This document shows positions 24,040 to 36,638 of a DNA stretch of 64,000 bases, piece by piece. The notes below the pieces were generated by a model. It was not told the origin of the DNA and ran no database searches. It saw nothing but the letters and a program-made list of their open reading frames with translations. Position 1 is the first letter of the stretch. Each line of letters opens with the position of its first letter. Source of the stretch: Enoplolaimus lenunculus (taxonomy: Eukaryota > Nematoda > Enoplea > Enoplida > Thoracostomopsidae); the NCBI GenBank assembly GCA_030248215.1, contig JASANG010001467.1, positions 62,001 through 126,000 of the forward strand. The letters are read 5' to 3'. Both the position numbers and the translations under genes were made by a program.

Positions 24040-24530
24040 GATAAGTTGGGTAGGCTAGGGTACTACGATTTTGGTTCTGAGTGCTCAGCAGCTGAAAATG
24101 AAGGGCGTTCCAAGGTTTCTAACTCGGTCGACAGATTACCAGTCCAGAACGCTACCACTGAGCCATGCCGCCTCAACATCGACTGCTGAGTTTTTCTGTT
24201 TTTATTTTCTTGGTTCTTTCATGTTTTTACTGCGTTCCTTGACCACCAACTTAGGTTTTTTGTTCTAGCGCGGCAGTTTGCCAATGCGCCCCCATTCTGG
24301 GCACCATTTGATAAGTTGGATAGGCTAGAGTACGGCGGTTTTGGTTTTGAGTGCTCAGCAGCTGAAAATGAAGGACGTTCCCAGGAGGTTTCTAACTCGA
24401 TATACAGATTACCAGTCCAGCGCGCTACCACTGAGTCACGCCGCCTAACAATCAACTGCTGAGTTTTTCTTTTTTATGCCTTATAACAACCTCAACATTA
24501 TACACATGTTTCTGGGTTCTTCCATGTTTT
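24040..24530 (-). mobile_element. Two tandem tRNA-derived SINE copies
   Basis: GATAAGTTGG occurs at 24040 and again at 24310, a 270-bp period. On the minus strand each copy carries a tRNA-like head: GGCGGCATGGCTCAGTGGTA with box A, then CTGGTAATCTGT and GTTAGAAACC. The second copy has small differences (for example GCGCGCTACC against GAACGCTACC). The shared tail contains CTGCTGAGTTTTTCT and TTCATGTTTTTACTG. Confidence 0.75.
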
Positions 24531-24614
24531 TACTGCTGTTGCATATGAAGGCACTACATACATATGCAGCAGCGATGTCCCGATGTACAGTATCAGCATG
24601 AGGTTATTACCTAT

Positions 24615-24910
24615 CTTCATGCAAGAGGCGGATGCAAAAATTTTTGACGGGGGTGCGGGCTGGCAAAAGTTATGTAACGCAAAAATTGTAAGGTAGGGAC
24701 CTTATCATTTTACCACAAGTTTTCTGAGGGCGGAAAACTGAAAGGTAGGAGACTTTACCATTTTGTCACAAAAACACTCTGCGGCAAAAATTGTTTACAA
24801 AAAAATGTTCAGATGGGAAAAACTGTAAGGTAGGAACCTTACCATTTTAACAAAAAATTTCTGACGCGGTGGCGTACACCCCTAAGCCCCCCGTTCTGGA
24901 TCCGCCAGTG
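24615..24910. repeat. GGCGGATCC-ended element with internal GTAAGGTAGG palindromes
   Basis: It starts GAGGCGGATGCAAAAATTTTT and ends GTTCTGGATCCGCC, roughly inverted ends. Between them the module GTAAGGTAGGGACCTTAC followed by CATTTTACCACAAA is repeated three times with variation. The relic at 870-1070 is the same family. Non-autonomous, superfamily not assignable. Confidence 0.55.
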
Positions 24911-26368
24911 ATCATGCATCCGCATGTCACACAAACGTTTACGACACATGTATGGTATAAAAAATAAGTAAGGTAAGTCAAAAGCGCATATTAACCTATA
25001 TAATAAATATATTTTAACGTGGGATATCCATCAACTCCGCAAATAAATTAAGTTTCCCTTGGCTCCAAACACTAAAACGTCGAAAACATTGTTTCAGAGA
25101 CATTCTCTAACACAGTTATATCGAACGGTCAAAAGACCAATACTCCTTGCCAAAGCACACAAGTTTACACCGTAACAATATCAGGTACGAAATAAAAAGT
25201 ATAATGACGAAATTTGCTGACGCTGTTTCCTAGCTACGTAATTCACGATGTTTCATATTCTTGATCAGTAGCTACGGTTGCTACAAAAAGAAGATTTCTT
25301 TAACAAATCATCATTGCTATTCGTTCTTTCTGAGAAAGGAAAAAATACTGCAGCGATTTAAACAAAAAAGAACTGCGACCAAATGCTGTGAAAATGCTTT
25401 GTGTTCCGTGTCCTTATTCCCAAAATTATTTAGCACCTGCAACACAGCAATTGGTATAGGTCCAAAAGTTTCAAACATTCTAGTTAATAAAAGGAAAATT
25501 TTAATTTTCGCGCTTTTGTTGAAATTTGACTTTTTTACTTCTCAATCAATATTTATTCGAAAACTTATTAGTATATTAAGTAGTAGTAGTGATAGGTGCT
25601 CACACATTTGAGATGACAGATGTACCATTAAAATTTCTGCAGTCAAGTATAAAACCATACATTATTGCAAGATATTTCTTCTGTGTCGAAAATGTGATAC
25701 GAACTTTGAAATTGATTTTAATCATAAGGAACCGCCCGAAAATAGATCTTTCATTTTGGACTATCATGTACACGTTTTGTTGAGGAGGATGCACCGATAC
25801 AGGGGGAGTATGCGCGGAGAAAATAATCCTATAAAAATTTCTCGATATTGGCCAAATATTAAACCATTTGCAAAACCTCGATAATGAGTACAATATTTGG
25901 AAACACAAACTATTATTCTTCTATGCTTCAAAAATCCAAGAAACTCCTCACTACTTAAGATGTCAAGGTATTTTTTGGATACTGGTAATTATGTAGCTAA
26001 GAACAACTGCATATCGACTGCGATCCTGCAAAAGTCGTATTCACGCGTGCAAATTTTGCTGCGAGAACTTGCAGCTGCAACTTACACTTGCAAGTTTTGT
26101 CCAAAATCCCTTGCGAAAAACTTGCAGTTGCAAATAATTCATTACAAATCATAGCTCGAAATTTAGTTCACATGTGTGAACAGCCATGCAAGTTCAGTGA
26201 ATTTATCGCAGCCGCTTTCTCATTGGCTGATGAAAAAATTCAAGTTCTGCGTGCAATTTGCAGCTGCAAATACTTGGAGCAAAAACTTAACTTCTTAATA
26301 GGACTTAACATTGCATTGCTGAATTTTACAAAATATAATAGAATGAAAACCAAAAAGACAATAAAAAT
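24911..26368. other. Intergenic; CACGTG-type repeat relic, no gene
   Basis: Positions about 26033-26285 contain TATTCACGCGTGCAAATTTTG, TTGCAGCTGCAA and TTCACATGTGTGAAC words, a diverged relative of the Harbinger-like MITE at 53050-53344. Open frames at 25261-25611 and 25600-25908 are unrecognised and probably chance. Confidence 0.45.
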
Positions 26369-26759
26369 TAGGGTTATGCCGATTAATCGGCATCGGTAAT
26401 AATTGGAAGTTTTCGTGAGTATCGGCATCGGCACTGCAAAAAATTGCCGATTCTTTGCCAATACTTTTTGCACATAACAATCAGTTGTAATCGTATCAGT
26501 TTTATTTCTGGGCGCATATCTGGTGTCTGGTCTGGAAAACTGTTATCTCTTGCGTTTGTGTTTGATAAAATTTATTGAAATCAGCTGTTCTTATAAATTT
26601 CTACTCGTTTATGATGGTACGGGTTATGTCTTCATATAATGATATAATGTAGTATGCTATCTGTTTATTAAGCCTGGTGTACTAAAGTTGGAATCGCCAT
26701 TGGTTCAGCATCGGCAAAATTTCAAAATAAGAATCGGCATTGGCATCGGCACATCCCTA
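26369..26759. mobile_element. hAT-type MITE, ATCGGC family, with TSD
   Basis: A 391-bp element starting TAGGGTTATGCCGATTAATC and ending GGCATCGGCACATCCCTA. Flanks ATAAAAAT (26361-26368) and ATAAAAAC (26760-26767) match 7 of 8, an 8-bp hAT duplication. ATCGGCATCGG words lie inside both ends, mirrored. It lies 0.4 kb upstream of the RPB3 start codon. Confidence 0.82.
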
Positions 26760-27198
26760 ATAAAAACGCATTAAATCCTTTGACTATTTATTAAGAAATA
26801 AATTTTTGAGCTTTTGTTGAGCATTATATTTAGTTCGGCCCATCTTCTCTTTTTCATATGCACGTGAACAATTCAAAAGTACTCATCCGTAAACTGAATT
26901 ATAACCATAACAGTCTTAAGTGTCTTATTATTAGTACTTACACGGAAAGTTCAGGCCTTTATAACTAAGTCCCTTTATATGCCGGCACGTTTGCATTGTA
27001 TTCGTGTTCTTGACCTTTCGATCATCATAATGACGGCTTCTGCCGACAAGCAGGCAACACTTTTTTCAGTGCATTTTTCGTATTGTGTATACAAGAGACA
27101 AACATGTTAACATACTTATAACGGTGCACATTTTTTTCATATTAGTGTTTAATTTAGTGTGCATCTGTTAGTTAAAAGGATATAAGTGAAGTACTAAT

Positions 27199-28434
27199 AT
27201 GCCTTACGCAAATCAGCCGACGGTTCAAATATTGTCACTTTCGAATGAAGCCGCAAAATTTATTTTGGAAGATACAGATCTCAGCGTTGCGAACACGCTT
27301 CGACGAGTATTTATTGCAGAAGTGCCTACGCTCGCAATTGACTGGGTGTGTATTGAAGCTAATACAACCGTTCTACATGACGAATATTTGGCCCACCGAA
27401 TGGGTCAAATCCCGTTAACCTCGGACGACGTTGTAGATCGCATGCAGTACAGTCGAGATTGTCAGTGTACAGATTTTTGTCCTGAATGCGCTGTAGAACT
27501 TACCTTGGATGTACGATGTTCGGAAGATGCCACTCGGCAAGTAACGACGGCAGATTTAGTGAGTTAAAGAGAATTTTGTCTAGTTGAATAGGTGATAGAG
27601 TAGGCAAGACTGCAATTCGCAGTAAATACTAGTGATGCTCCAGATCCTGGCCTCAGTACCTAGGTCTTGTTCCTCGACACCGAGGCAAGGCCAAATTTGA
27701 ATTGATCCAATTTTAAATGCGATGTTAACCCGAGTCGATGCATCGTGAGGAGTTGAATGAAAATCCGGGGTAAGTTTAATAAGTAGTAGTGATAGTTTAA
27801 GCTTGTTGTGAACAACTCAGTGTAGGCAAATTGACATTCAGGACGATATGTAAACTACCAGATTCAGAAGGAGATGTACGCCCCTTTTTGTGTGGAATAT
27901 TTTTTGATAAAATGGTGGGATTCAGTTCGGTTGTCAAAAAGCCGTATTGTGTTTTATTCGGTTTAGGTTTCTACTAATGGTCGAGTAGTGCCCGCATGCG
28001 GGCTTCATCGACAAGACGAAGTAAGCGATGCGGAAGCCGAAGATATAATCATTGTCAAACTGCGCAAAGGCCAAGAATTGACAATGAAATGCTTTGCGAA
28101 AAAAGGATTCGGCAAAGATCATGCAAAGTGGAGTCCTGCGGCGGGTATTGCGTTTGAGTACGATCCAGATAACGCACTGCGTCACACTACGCTGCCGAAG
28201 CCAGAAGAATGGCCGAAAAGCGAATTTTCAGAGCTGGAAGAAAATCAGCATGAAGCGCCTGTCGACATTATGGGCAAACCGCGGAAGTTTTGGTTCAATG
28301 TCGAGTCGTGTGGCTCGCTGAAGGCAGAAACTATACTTTTGTCTGGGATATCAGTGCTTAAGAAAAAATTGGGCGATTTGCAAACACAGCTCACTCAGGA
28401 GAGCCACCAAGATGGCTTAGGATTAAATCCTTAA
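27199..28434 (+). CDS. POLR2C: RNA polymerase II subunit RPB3
   Basis: Third largest subunit of RNA polymerase II; it pairs with RPB11 to form the platform on which the enzyme assembles in the nucleus. Two exons, 27199-27558 and 27967-28434, join in phase 0 across a 408-bp intron (donor TTA/GTGAGT, acceptor GGTTTAG). The protein is 275 aa, the same length as human. It opens [11 protein letters not shown]; the alpha-like motif is [18 protein letters not shown]. The zinc-binding cysteines are conserved at 88, 90, 94 and 97 ([11 protein letters not shown]). The second exon carries [47 protein letters not shown] and the C-terminal helix [12 protein letters not shown]. Nothing is missing. No canonical AATAAA is close downstream. 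Confidence 0.97.
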
Positions 28435-31400
28435 AGTATGTGCGACATAGTTTCATGCAAAAACTAACTTGAATGAAACTTACGGAATGTGAATGTTCAC
28501 GAAGAAATCAATTCTGAACCTTTGGGCGTCGCTATGTTTGTCGTTGCAAGTCGAAAACATTTATTCAAATCGATATGCAATGCCGTGGTGCGATTTGCGC
28601 ACGATTCTGGACGGCTACATCTTTAAAAAGCACAGTTTTGTTGCACGTTGTTGTGTTCTTAATGTTGGTATGTTGTTTTGAAATTTCGTAACTACCAAAT
28701 CTTTGGCAAGTGTTCCGTTATTGTTTAGTATTACAAACAGCAGCGCTGATTTAGTGTTTTTTATATTGCTTTTGAGTTATTGAAAATTAGTCGCTGTAGT
28801 TTTTGAACATGTCTAGTGAAGTCTCGAAACTTTGCAAATATCAACAGATTTGAAGTTTGTCGGTCCATTAGCAACAGAAAATATAAATTTTGTTGTTATA
28901 TTTCATCTTATTTTAAACCATATGTGCATTACCTGCAGTAAATTTTTGCACATTGTGTTTACATCAAACGTAATAACTATGTGTTTTTGCAAGAATACTT
29001 CGAGGGGTATTGTAGAATTGGGGATGGATAGTAGCAGTCTTTGTATAGGTGACAGAAATTTTACAAACCACTTGGTGTGCTACCTATCCCGATGCAAATA
29101 CATGACCGTATTTATTATGGCTGCTGGTTTATGCTTTAGTTAAAAATGATTGAACAATGAATCTTTCAAAAACAGGGCAGATTTTTAATTGACATTGGCT
29201 TGGTTTCTGAAATCTTACTTAAGTATTTACTGAAATTATACTTAAGCAATTACTTATGTCACCGAATTAAGTAAATACTTAAACTTTCTAGCACAACCAA
29301 AGAAGCGCCAAATAACGGCCATTGTCATGAGAAACTAATAGTTTTGCCTTATATTAAGGAGGCATCATGAGTACAATTTTAATTAGACCAGGGTTATTAT
29401 GCCTGAGCGGTTAATTTGTAGTGTGTCAAATTTGGTAAGCTATTTAAGTATTAACTTAAGTACGCTTTTAAAAACGGCGAAATAGTAACTACTTAGCCTG
29501 CACGTACTTAAGTACTAAGTCGTACTTTAGTAGGGTTTTGGAAACTCAGCCAATATCCGGTAAAATTTTTACCGGAACTATTGACGTATATTGAGCCCCT
29601 ATAAGGTGCGCTCTCCTCCTTATAAGGTGTATGTGACAAATTTCCCGTCGTGGTGTTTTGCCCATATTTCGTTGGTAAGACAAGCTGTTAGGAACGCAGG
29701 CCCATTTATGGATGAGAGCTGTAACCGTAGTCTATAATACATATCCGCAAGCCGGAGCAGAACGGAGGTCTGCCTTGACTGAAAGTCGACCTCCGTTTGC
29801 GGTTGAATTATTGCTCGAAGTTTCGGTTTGGCAGTGAAATTTCGCATCTTTTCGCAAAAGTTGTATCGTTCAGTGAGTTGTTTTAATTTTTAATACAAAT
29901 TCAGGAGATAATTATCGGTAAAGCTTAAGCATTCTTTGTAGCAGTTTTGCGGCAAAACAGACCGCTGCTATCTGGTTCCGGTAATAAATTCGGATTTTTC
30001 ACAGGTATTTTTGGTATTCAATATTTTTGTCATTCGAAAATTTACAAAATTGGCGTATAATCCAAACTGTTTTTTCAAAAATGTATGAGCGTATATTGAT
30101 TGCCAAAGTTTTCTATTTGTGTCATACTTCTTAATTTTTCATACGGTTTCTAGCTGCTGCATTTCTTTCATAATTTTGGCATTCTCAATGGTGTGTTTAC
30201 ACATTGGATACCAGTTTTCAAAGATGTTCGAGTGGACAGAGAAAGCACCAAATGGCTCACCAACCTTGTCTTTAAGATTTTCGAGTTAATTATTACAAGT
30301 TCTAGGAGCATTTTTGGACTATTCTGAATAAAACTAGAGTGCTAGTCGCCATTTAATTAACTAATATTCTCCGAAATTCACAAAACATACATTGGAGGCG
30401 AACTTAGCTTCTATTGGAACAAAGTATTTTTTATTTTCCGGCCCCCCTATTTTTTACCTTCCCCTTACGGTTACGGTATTTTATAATTCCGGTTACACCC
30501 TGATATATGTAATGTACAAAAACACTCAAGTAGTGTTTGTATTGCTTGTTTCCACTCTTTATTGATGTAAATAAACTGCAGAATGGTTATAACTATTGAG
30601 TCTTGGAATTTACTTCCTTTCATCCAGCTGCTTATATATTTAGGGCAAGGTGCTTAAAGCCGTAAAAACAATTTGAGAATAATAGACGGGGAGTGTTTAA
30701 TCAGGATCGGTTTCTGGGTTGGCTCATCTAAGATTATGAAACCACATGCGTTGCTTAGCATACTGTTACGCCGCTGAAAGTAACATTGGCTATTACCTGC
30801 ATGGAACATTCATTTGCATATTCTTAAGATACAGTAAACCAGATGAACGTTCCTTTTACGGTTTTGCGAGGGGGGAAAGTCGTTAGGGCAACGGTTCTTC
30901 AACAACAGGATAGGCATTCACAGTTTAGATAGTAGGAAAATCATTCGCTTTTTAGTAGTATATACCTAAACAAATACTTTAGATAGATCGAACTGACAGT
31001 GCAATGTGACTTACAAGTCTGTCCACGTTATACGCTATCTTCTCTTTCTTTATCTATCTTTATATATACAACTTAATATCGAGTGGTAAACAAGCAACAC
31101 AAATATCTTTTGTTTTTGTTCACATCTTGGATTTGTGCACGGTTTTAACTGCTACAGTTGTTTTTAGTGACGTAGGGGCAAAATGCCGAGAGCAAATCGT
31201 AACTCAACTTTCATGTGAAAGCAGACTTCTTCAGTAGTGTGCGGGGGAGGTATCAACTACCAAAGCTCAGTGCGTAATAATTGGTTATAAGCCATTTGTT
31301 TAGCAGTAATTAACGTTTCAGGAACATTAATGAAGCTGTTTTAAGCTTAATAAGGTTAATTGTGGCCTTAAGCGTTTTCTATGCAGTTTGGATTGATTGT

Positions 31401-31532
31401 TAACGTGTGACTTGGCCTGCATTGTTATTCATTTGCTGTACGGGCTCGGTGCGACTAGTTTCGAGAGCGACGTTTACGAGCAGTTGTTTTGGTTACATCA
31501 AACGTCCAGTTAATCCCCATTCAAGCGGGGCC
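28435..31532. other. RPB3 to TNFAIP8 intergenic region
   Basis: Contains a CCGGTT-type hAT relic (29955-30502, own entry). A minus-strand open frame 29620-29847 (75 aa) has protein-like composition but I recognise no family and see no splice partner. An open frame continues upstream of the TNFAIP8 start (from 31407) and is probably 5' leader. Confidence 0.4.
29955..30502. mobile_element. Decayed hAT-like MITE, CCGGTT family
   Basis: The right end AATTCCGGTTACACCCTG matches the family terminus, and CTGGTTCCGGTAA marks the left side. Central words (ATTTGTGTCATA, ACATTGGATACC) recall the copy at 40724-41128. No target duplication remains. Confidence 0.55.
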
Positions 31533-33516
31533 ATGACTGATTCGGGCGGTGGTTTTAGTAGTCAGTCGATGGCAGTTCGGGCACAAAAGAAACTTGTTGG
31601 CAAAGTGGCGTCGCGTAGCGTTGCGAAACACTTGATTGATGATGTGACTGCGCGGATATTGGATAATTTTTACAAAATACTTAAAGATTACTATAACAAG
31701 ACCGAAGCTGAAGAGGTAAGCAATTTGTCATGTGTTGCATCGAACAATAGGTAATAGCGATATTCGGGGTTCGAGCACCGACACCGTAACCACTGTATGC
31801 CGGGACCATACGGTTGGCAGTCAAGGTCAGAAAACAGAGTTTCAAAAGTTGAAATAATCAAGTGAGGCTGTTGGTGCTTAGATTTGGGTTCCTCTTGGAA
31901 CTATTGTTTCCACTTGAATCCGTTAAGTATTGATACTGAATTTACATAATTTTTAAAACATGAATCGGTATGTATTTTTTAATTAAGGATATGTACGCAG
32001 TTCATAATATCTACAATTTTATCAAGCCTGAAACTGTGTTCGTATATATTTAATTGCCACTTTAATTTAAAGCATAACGTGCTAGAATTTTGTTACAATA
32101 CATGAAGTTAGTGGATTTTAGGTGTGTCTGAACCAAACTTAAAAAGACACAACAAACTATGAATCATAAGTTGTGTCCTCGTGACTGCTTTAAGGTAACT
32201 ATTGAGCAGAACTTGCAGACATTAAATTTCCGTTTAAACTTAGAGCTTCGATATATCATACAGTTACGCGCGAGGGAGTTATCCTACACTTTTGTAATAA
32301 ATAGATCGTTGGCATCCTGGTCTGTTATTAATTAACTGCGGTTGTACGTATAGCCTGAGTATGGTTTATCTTTAGGTTGTCAAAAATATAGTCAAATTGA
32401 CTCTAAAAATTATGGTTCTTGAACGCAACGATCAATTACGTGATTCGGACAAAGCTCAATTGATTCGATTTTTGAACAGATTTCGAACGCTGCTCATAAC
32501 GATTGTTAGTTTTACAACAGTCGAGTATAGGTTAGTTTTTTCATTATATATTATTACAGTCAGGCTGCAGTCGGAATTCAGATTCCGATTAGAATTCCGA
32601 TTCAAACGAGTTCTGATTCTGATTGCACAATCAATCGGAATTTCCACATTTTAATTTTAGGCATACCTTGTTGTGCTATGTTGTATATAAAATTTGCATC
32701 ACTTATCTATTAAACTGTTTTCGATGAGTTAACTTATCAATAATTGATTGTAGTTTAGTTTTACAGAGCCAAAAAATGATTGCCAATTTGTTCATGCGAC
32801 GTTTTTGAGAATTGTTGCCGACCAACACACCCTAAATCAATATTATACTCGTTAATAAAAATTATCCGTATAGTCACAAAATTTGTAGTTCCGATTCTGG
32901 TATAAATTTGCTGTTCCGATTCCGGTATAATCCAGTTCCGCTCTGCACCCTGATTATAGTAGGCACATAGTGAATAACATACATACGGGGTAATTTCGCA
33001 TTGTTACAAACATTGAAAGAATTTGGCTATTTGTGTTCTTTACTCTTCTTAGCTATAATTTTTGTATATTTCAACTATGATTTTGTTTTTTTGCGGAATT
33101 TGTCGCATAAATATTTTCGATTTTATTTCAAATTTAATTTTAAGCTACAGCTTGCATATCGGTCTTCGGGGGTCTGGCATTTACCATTGGCACTCAGCCA
33201 GTTACTAGCTATGTATTTTTTCATTTTCAAACAATTTTTTAATTTAACTGTGATTTGTTTTAGCTACGATTCATCCTTTTTGAGTCAACTATTGGACGAA
33301 TCTCACTTGATTTTACGACGCATTGTTGAAGCTCATTTGTCGCCAAAATCAGCCGAACGTCTCCATATCGTTTTTTCTCACGTAAAAAAGCCAGAATTCT
33401 TGGACACTCTGTTCTCAGCGTCGAGTCCGTATCGGGAAGCGGTAACAACGATTTCGAAAGATATCAGCAAATTAGTTGAGTCAGGTTCTACGAAAACCGC
33501 AGCAGGCACAAGCTGA
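31533..33516 (+). CDS. TNFAIP8: TNFAIP8/TIPE-family protein
   Basis: Cytosolic all-helical protein of the TIPE family, whose central hydrophobic cavity binds and shuttles phosphoinositides and which in animals modulates cell death, immunity and migration. Exons 31533-31715, 32376-32530, 33264-33516 join in phases 0 and 2, giving 196 aa (human TNFAIP8 198). Hallmarks: AVRAQKKLVGKVASRSVAKHL near residue 13, LIDDVTARILDNFYKILKDY, VVKNIVKLTLKIMVLERNDQL, and LSQLLDESHLILRRIVEAHL then SAERLHIVFSHV. The start is the ATG in GGGGCCATGA; the frame stays open upstream to 31407, so a longer N-terminus is possible. A hAT MITE begins 30 bp after the exon 2 donor. Which paralogue group it belongs to cannot be decided here. 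Confidence 0.93.
32561..32952. mobile_element. hAT-type MITE, family B, in TNFAIP8 intron 2
   Basis: The 392-bp element begins CAGGCTGCAGTCGGAATTC and ends CTCTGCACCCTG. Flanks ATTACAGT (32553-32560) and ATTATAGT (32953-32960) match 7 of 8. It aligns along its length with 14873-15232 and 51050-51430. It sits only 30 bp downstream of the exon 2 splice donor yet leaves the donor intact. Confidence 0.87.
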
Positions 33517-33898
33517 TGTTGGTTGACTAGATTGTGGAAACCAGTCAAATTTTTTAATTATTGTGGGTTCGTTTTGTTGCTACGTGAACCGGATGCAAAT
33601 TTTTTGTCTTGGCCTTATATCCGGTTGAACCCTGGAATGTCGTCGCAAAACAAGTTAACCAAATGTGAAAGCCGGATGCCGGGCGGTAACGGATTGTGCC
33701 GAACAGTTTAGCATCACCCTTTGTGGTACAGGCCGCACAAATTAATCTAATACAGAAGTAGGAAAATGATTTATATAAAAGTAAAAACAAATTATACTCA
33801 AGTACGGATTTGCGTTAGAAACGCTCAACAACTGTAGTTCTTATAGGTTTTCATGTCACCTAAGGGGCTGCGACAAGGTGGGGAAAGGCAACCTGAAT

Positions 33899-34706
33899 AG
33901 AGGATGGGTGTAAAAAGCAGTTATGGGGGCTCGGTCTCGGCAAGTCTTGGGATTTGGCCGGTCTCGGCATTTGGCTGGTCTCAATATCGGTCTCGATCTC
34001 TCTTTTTGTCAGTCTCGGTGGTTTGCAAACCGAAACCAAAGAGGTGAAAAAGAGATAAGCAATCACAAAACATTTCCTTGGATGGCAGTTTTGGCCCGAA
34101 AGTACTTGCTCATTTCGCCTACCAACACAGACAGTGAACGATTGTGGAGCACCGCTACCTGGTTTATACAGCGATTTGAGAAACAGAATGACTCCTTGAG
34201 TTACCCAAAATTCTATTTTTGAAAGGAAACACAAAACATTTTGATTTAAGTGTGACAATGCACAAATAGTTGCATTTTCGCGTTTAAAACATTTAAGGTA
34301 TCGTTTAAAAAATTATGGGTCATCCGCAATTATAACGTCACGCTATGATAAAAAATTTTCCAGTCTATTCGGTTTGCCCAGGAGCAAAAACAACACTATA
34401 TCTCTGAATTTGGGATTGCACAGATGGTGTTTTGAGGCAGTGGGATTTGTCCCGAGCCTGTTGAAACGGTATGGCGACAATAGCCAAGTGAAAAATCAAG
34501 TAAAAAAATAAATCTTGGCTGCGATTTACCAGTTTAATAGTATGAACGGCAATTCAGAGCAGATAAAAATATTCAAAAACTTTTGTTAAAAAATTTCATT
34601 TTTATTTTCGGTTACGGTTAAAAATTGACCGAGACCGAGACCAAAAGTCTATGTCTCGGCAGGTTGGGTCTTGGTCTCGCTGTTTTGACCGACACCGCCC
34701 ATCCCA
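33899..34706 (+). mobile_element. hAT transposon relic, GTCTCGG family
   Basis: The left end AGGATGGGTGT and right end ACCGCCCATCCC are inverted. GGTCTCGG words are dense inside both ends (GGGCTCGGTCTCGGC, ACCGAGACCGAGACC). Unlike the MITEs it retains coding sequence: about 34073-34180 translates to FPWMAVLARKYLLI and SPTNTDSERLWSTA, the C-terminal dimerisation region typical of hAT transposases. The catalytic part is absent, so this is an internally deleted, inactive copy that identifies the parental superfamily. Confidence 0.75.
34073..34222 (+). pseudogene. hAT transposase C-terminal fragment
   Basis: Residues ARKYLLISPTNTDSERLW match the hAT dimerisation signature (ARKYLxIPxTSxxSERxFS), followed by a stretch (STATWFIQRFEKQNDSL) like the usual STAG..RNRL. 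Only about 50 residues remain in frame, ending at a stop at 34220-34222. The rest of the transposase is not found in the window. Confidence 0.75.
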
Positions 34707-34709
34707 AGT

Positions 34710-36638
34710 GAAAAGTTATCGTATGTTTCGTTTTGATCGTGCTACACTATATGTATCGAAACTATCTGCACTATATTTGCGAGCTTAACGATGCTTAATA
34801 ATAATTTTGCAAATGTTCAAACATGCTGCCACGTACCACTTTAACATTGAGTCCCCTTTTATTCACCTGCTCCCATTAACTAACTGTTTATATATGCTAC
34901 ACATAGTTTAAAATATTGACATATAACACATCTATGAACTAGAGTTGCCCCGGGTTCTTAATATTTACTGAGTTCCGAGTGGGACCTAAAGCGCCCCTTG
35001 TACCTGGACCGAAGCTGTCACCGACCGGGGCCAACGAATATTTCTTAGTGAATGCATTCTATTTTCTCAAAACAGCCGATTACAGCTGAACGCGCATGTT
35101 CTGTGCCGAAATGAAATCCTGAGTCAAAACGCTCTCATCATCAAACGCAACTTAGTCCGGTTATCTAGAAATATCTGAAGCGTTGGCCCCGATACTGCGG
35201 CTAAGCTGGGGTCAGATCCCTGGACTGCACTATACTCTTCGTGTGACACCCTTTTAAAAAGATAGTGTTGGAAACCTCCTGTGAAACTTAAAGCATTCAA
35301 AATACATTTCACAATAATTGCATAATTGTAACTTATTTACAGGAGCGATGTTTTTGCAATAAAGTGTAATGTCCTTAACTAATATTTTTACGTTGTTTTC
35401 TTGTTAATTTTACTGAACGATTCTCATGATGCATGTGTGATGTTCGTTTTTATTCCAAATATGGTATCAGTCTTTGTGATGTGTATTTTGTGTGCTTGGT
35501 GAAATCCTACAAAGGGTTGTTAAGGGCGTTTTTTGAACTATTCGCACCACATGTGCTGAAATATCTACATTATTAAATCTAAAAGTGTGCTTTTTCGATC
35601 AAAAATGAACCTTTTTGCGCTAATGTGGAAAAAGATTTCGAACAATTTTTACCCTTGTTTCGATAACTGACGTAAGTGCTTAAGTTAGCGTATGCTGCGT
35701 AGTAGAGTGCAGCATGTGGTTTGCTTCCCGCTCGTGCAGGCAAATCAATATTCGGATCTGATAAGAATAGCTATAGACTCTTGAGGCTGCAAAATCGGTG
35801 GTGAAATTTTTCGCATTTACTATCGTTGTTTTTATTCTTTCTAAGGCCGTGATAATTCAACTTTCACTGTGCAATACTTATCAAGACGCACTTAAACTGA
35901 AACTAAAACTGACGTTACAATCAATTACACATGCAACAGGAATAGTCGGAATTTCGACATAACACTTGGTTGAAATTCAAACTTAAGTACTGCCGGAAGT
36001 TTGCCGATACATAATTTTGCTGTAACCCTGTTGTTCTGTGAAGTTTAAGGTTTGAGCATTGAAATTTTGTTTTTTTCACCACCTAAATTCATGTGCATTT
36101 TCAAGCAAAGATATCCAAATGCAACGTTCACTGCACAAAAAACTGCTCGATTCAATATCGGGGATGCCTGATTTACAGTTAAATTTTGTGATTACTGCTG
36201 CCGAACACCAACTTTGGTAAAATGTGGAAATTCTGTTTCGGAAGTTTCCTGTGATACGTATGCTAAATAATTCAATTTGTCCGTTGTTCGACTTTACAAC
36301 TGGTGATGTATCGTTCACTCGTTGATAAGGATATAGCAAGGGAGCTTTCGTGAGTCAAAAGTCACCCCTTTCGGATTTTTTCAAGGGGTTTTTAAGCACT
36401 ATTTAAGTTGTTCACACAACTCTGGTTGATATTTTTATACGACGTCGCCCTCCTTAGAAAATTCTTGCTACTATCGAAGTTATTTAGTAGTTAATGGCTG
36501 CCATAATGGTACATATAGATGATACTACATTTAATATGGGTTATTGTATTAAATGACAGAAATTTTAGGTTCTCACATTTTGACGATTTGCTTCAGCTTG
36601 TAACGAACTGAAATGGATGCAATTTTGTCTCCGACTTG
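34710..36638. other. Intergenic, no gene seen
   Basis: About 34940-35030 has CCGGGTTC..GAGTTCCGAGTGGGACC words of another decayed repeat. Open frames at 35124-35312 and 36076-36339 (minus) are unrecognised. No exon is supportable. Confidence 0.4.

Noticed and set aside
29620-29847. 75-aa minus-strand frame as a gene
   Set aside because: Protein-like composition but no recognised family or splice context.
33001-33263. N-terminal extension of the TNFAIP8 last exon
   Set aside because: The upstream part is intron sequence; homology begins exactly at the acceptor at 33263/33264.
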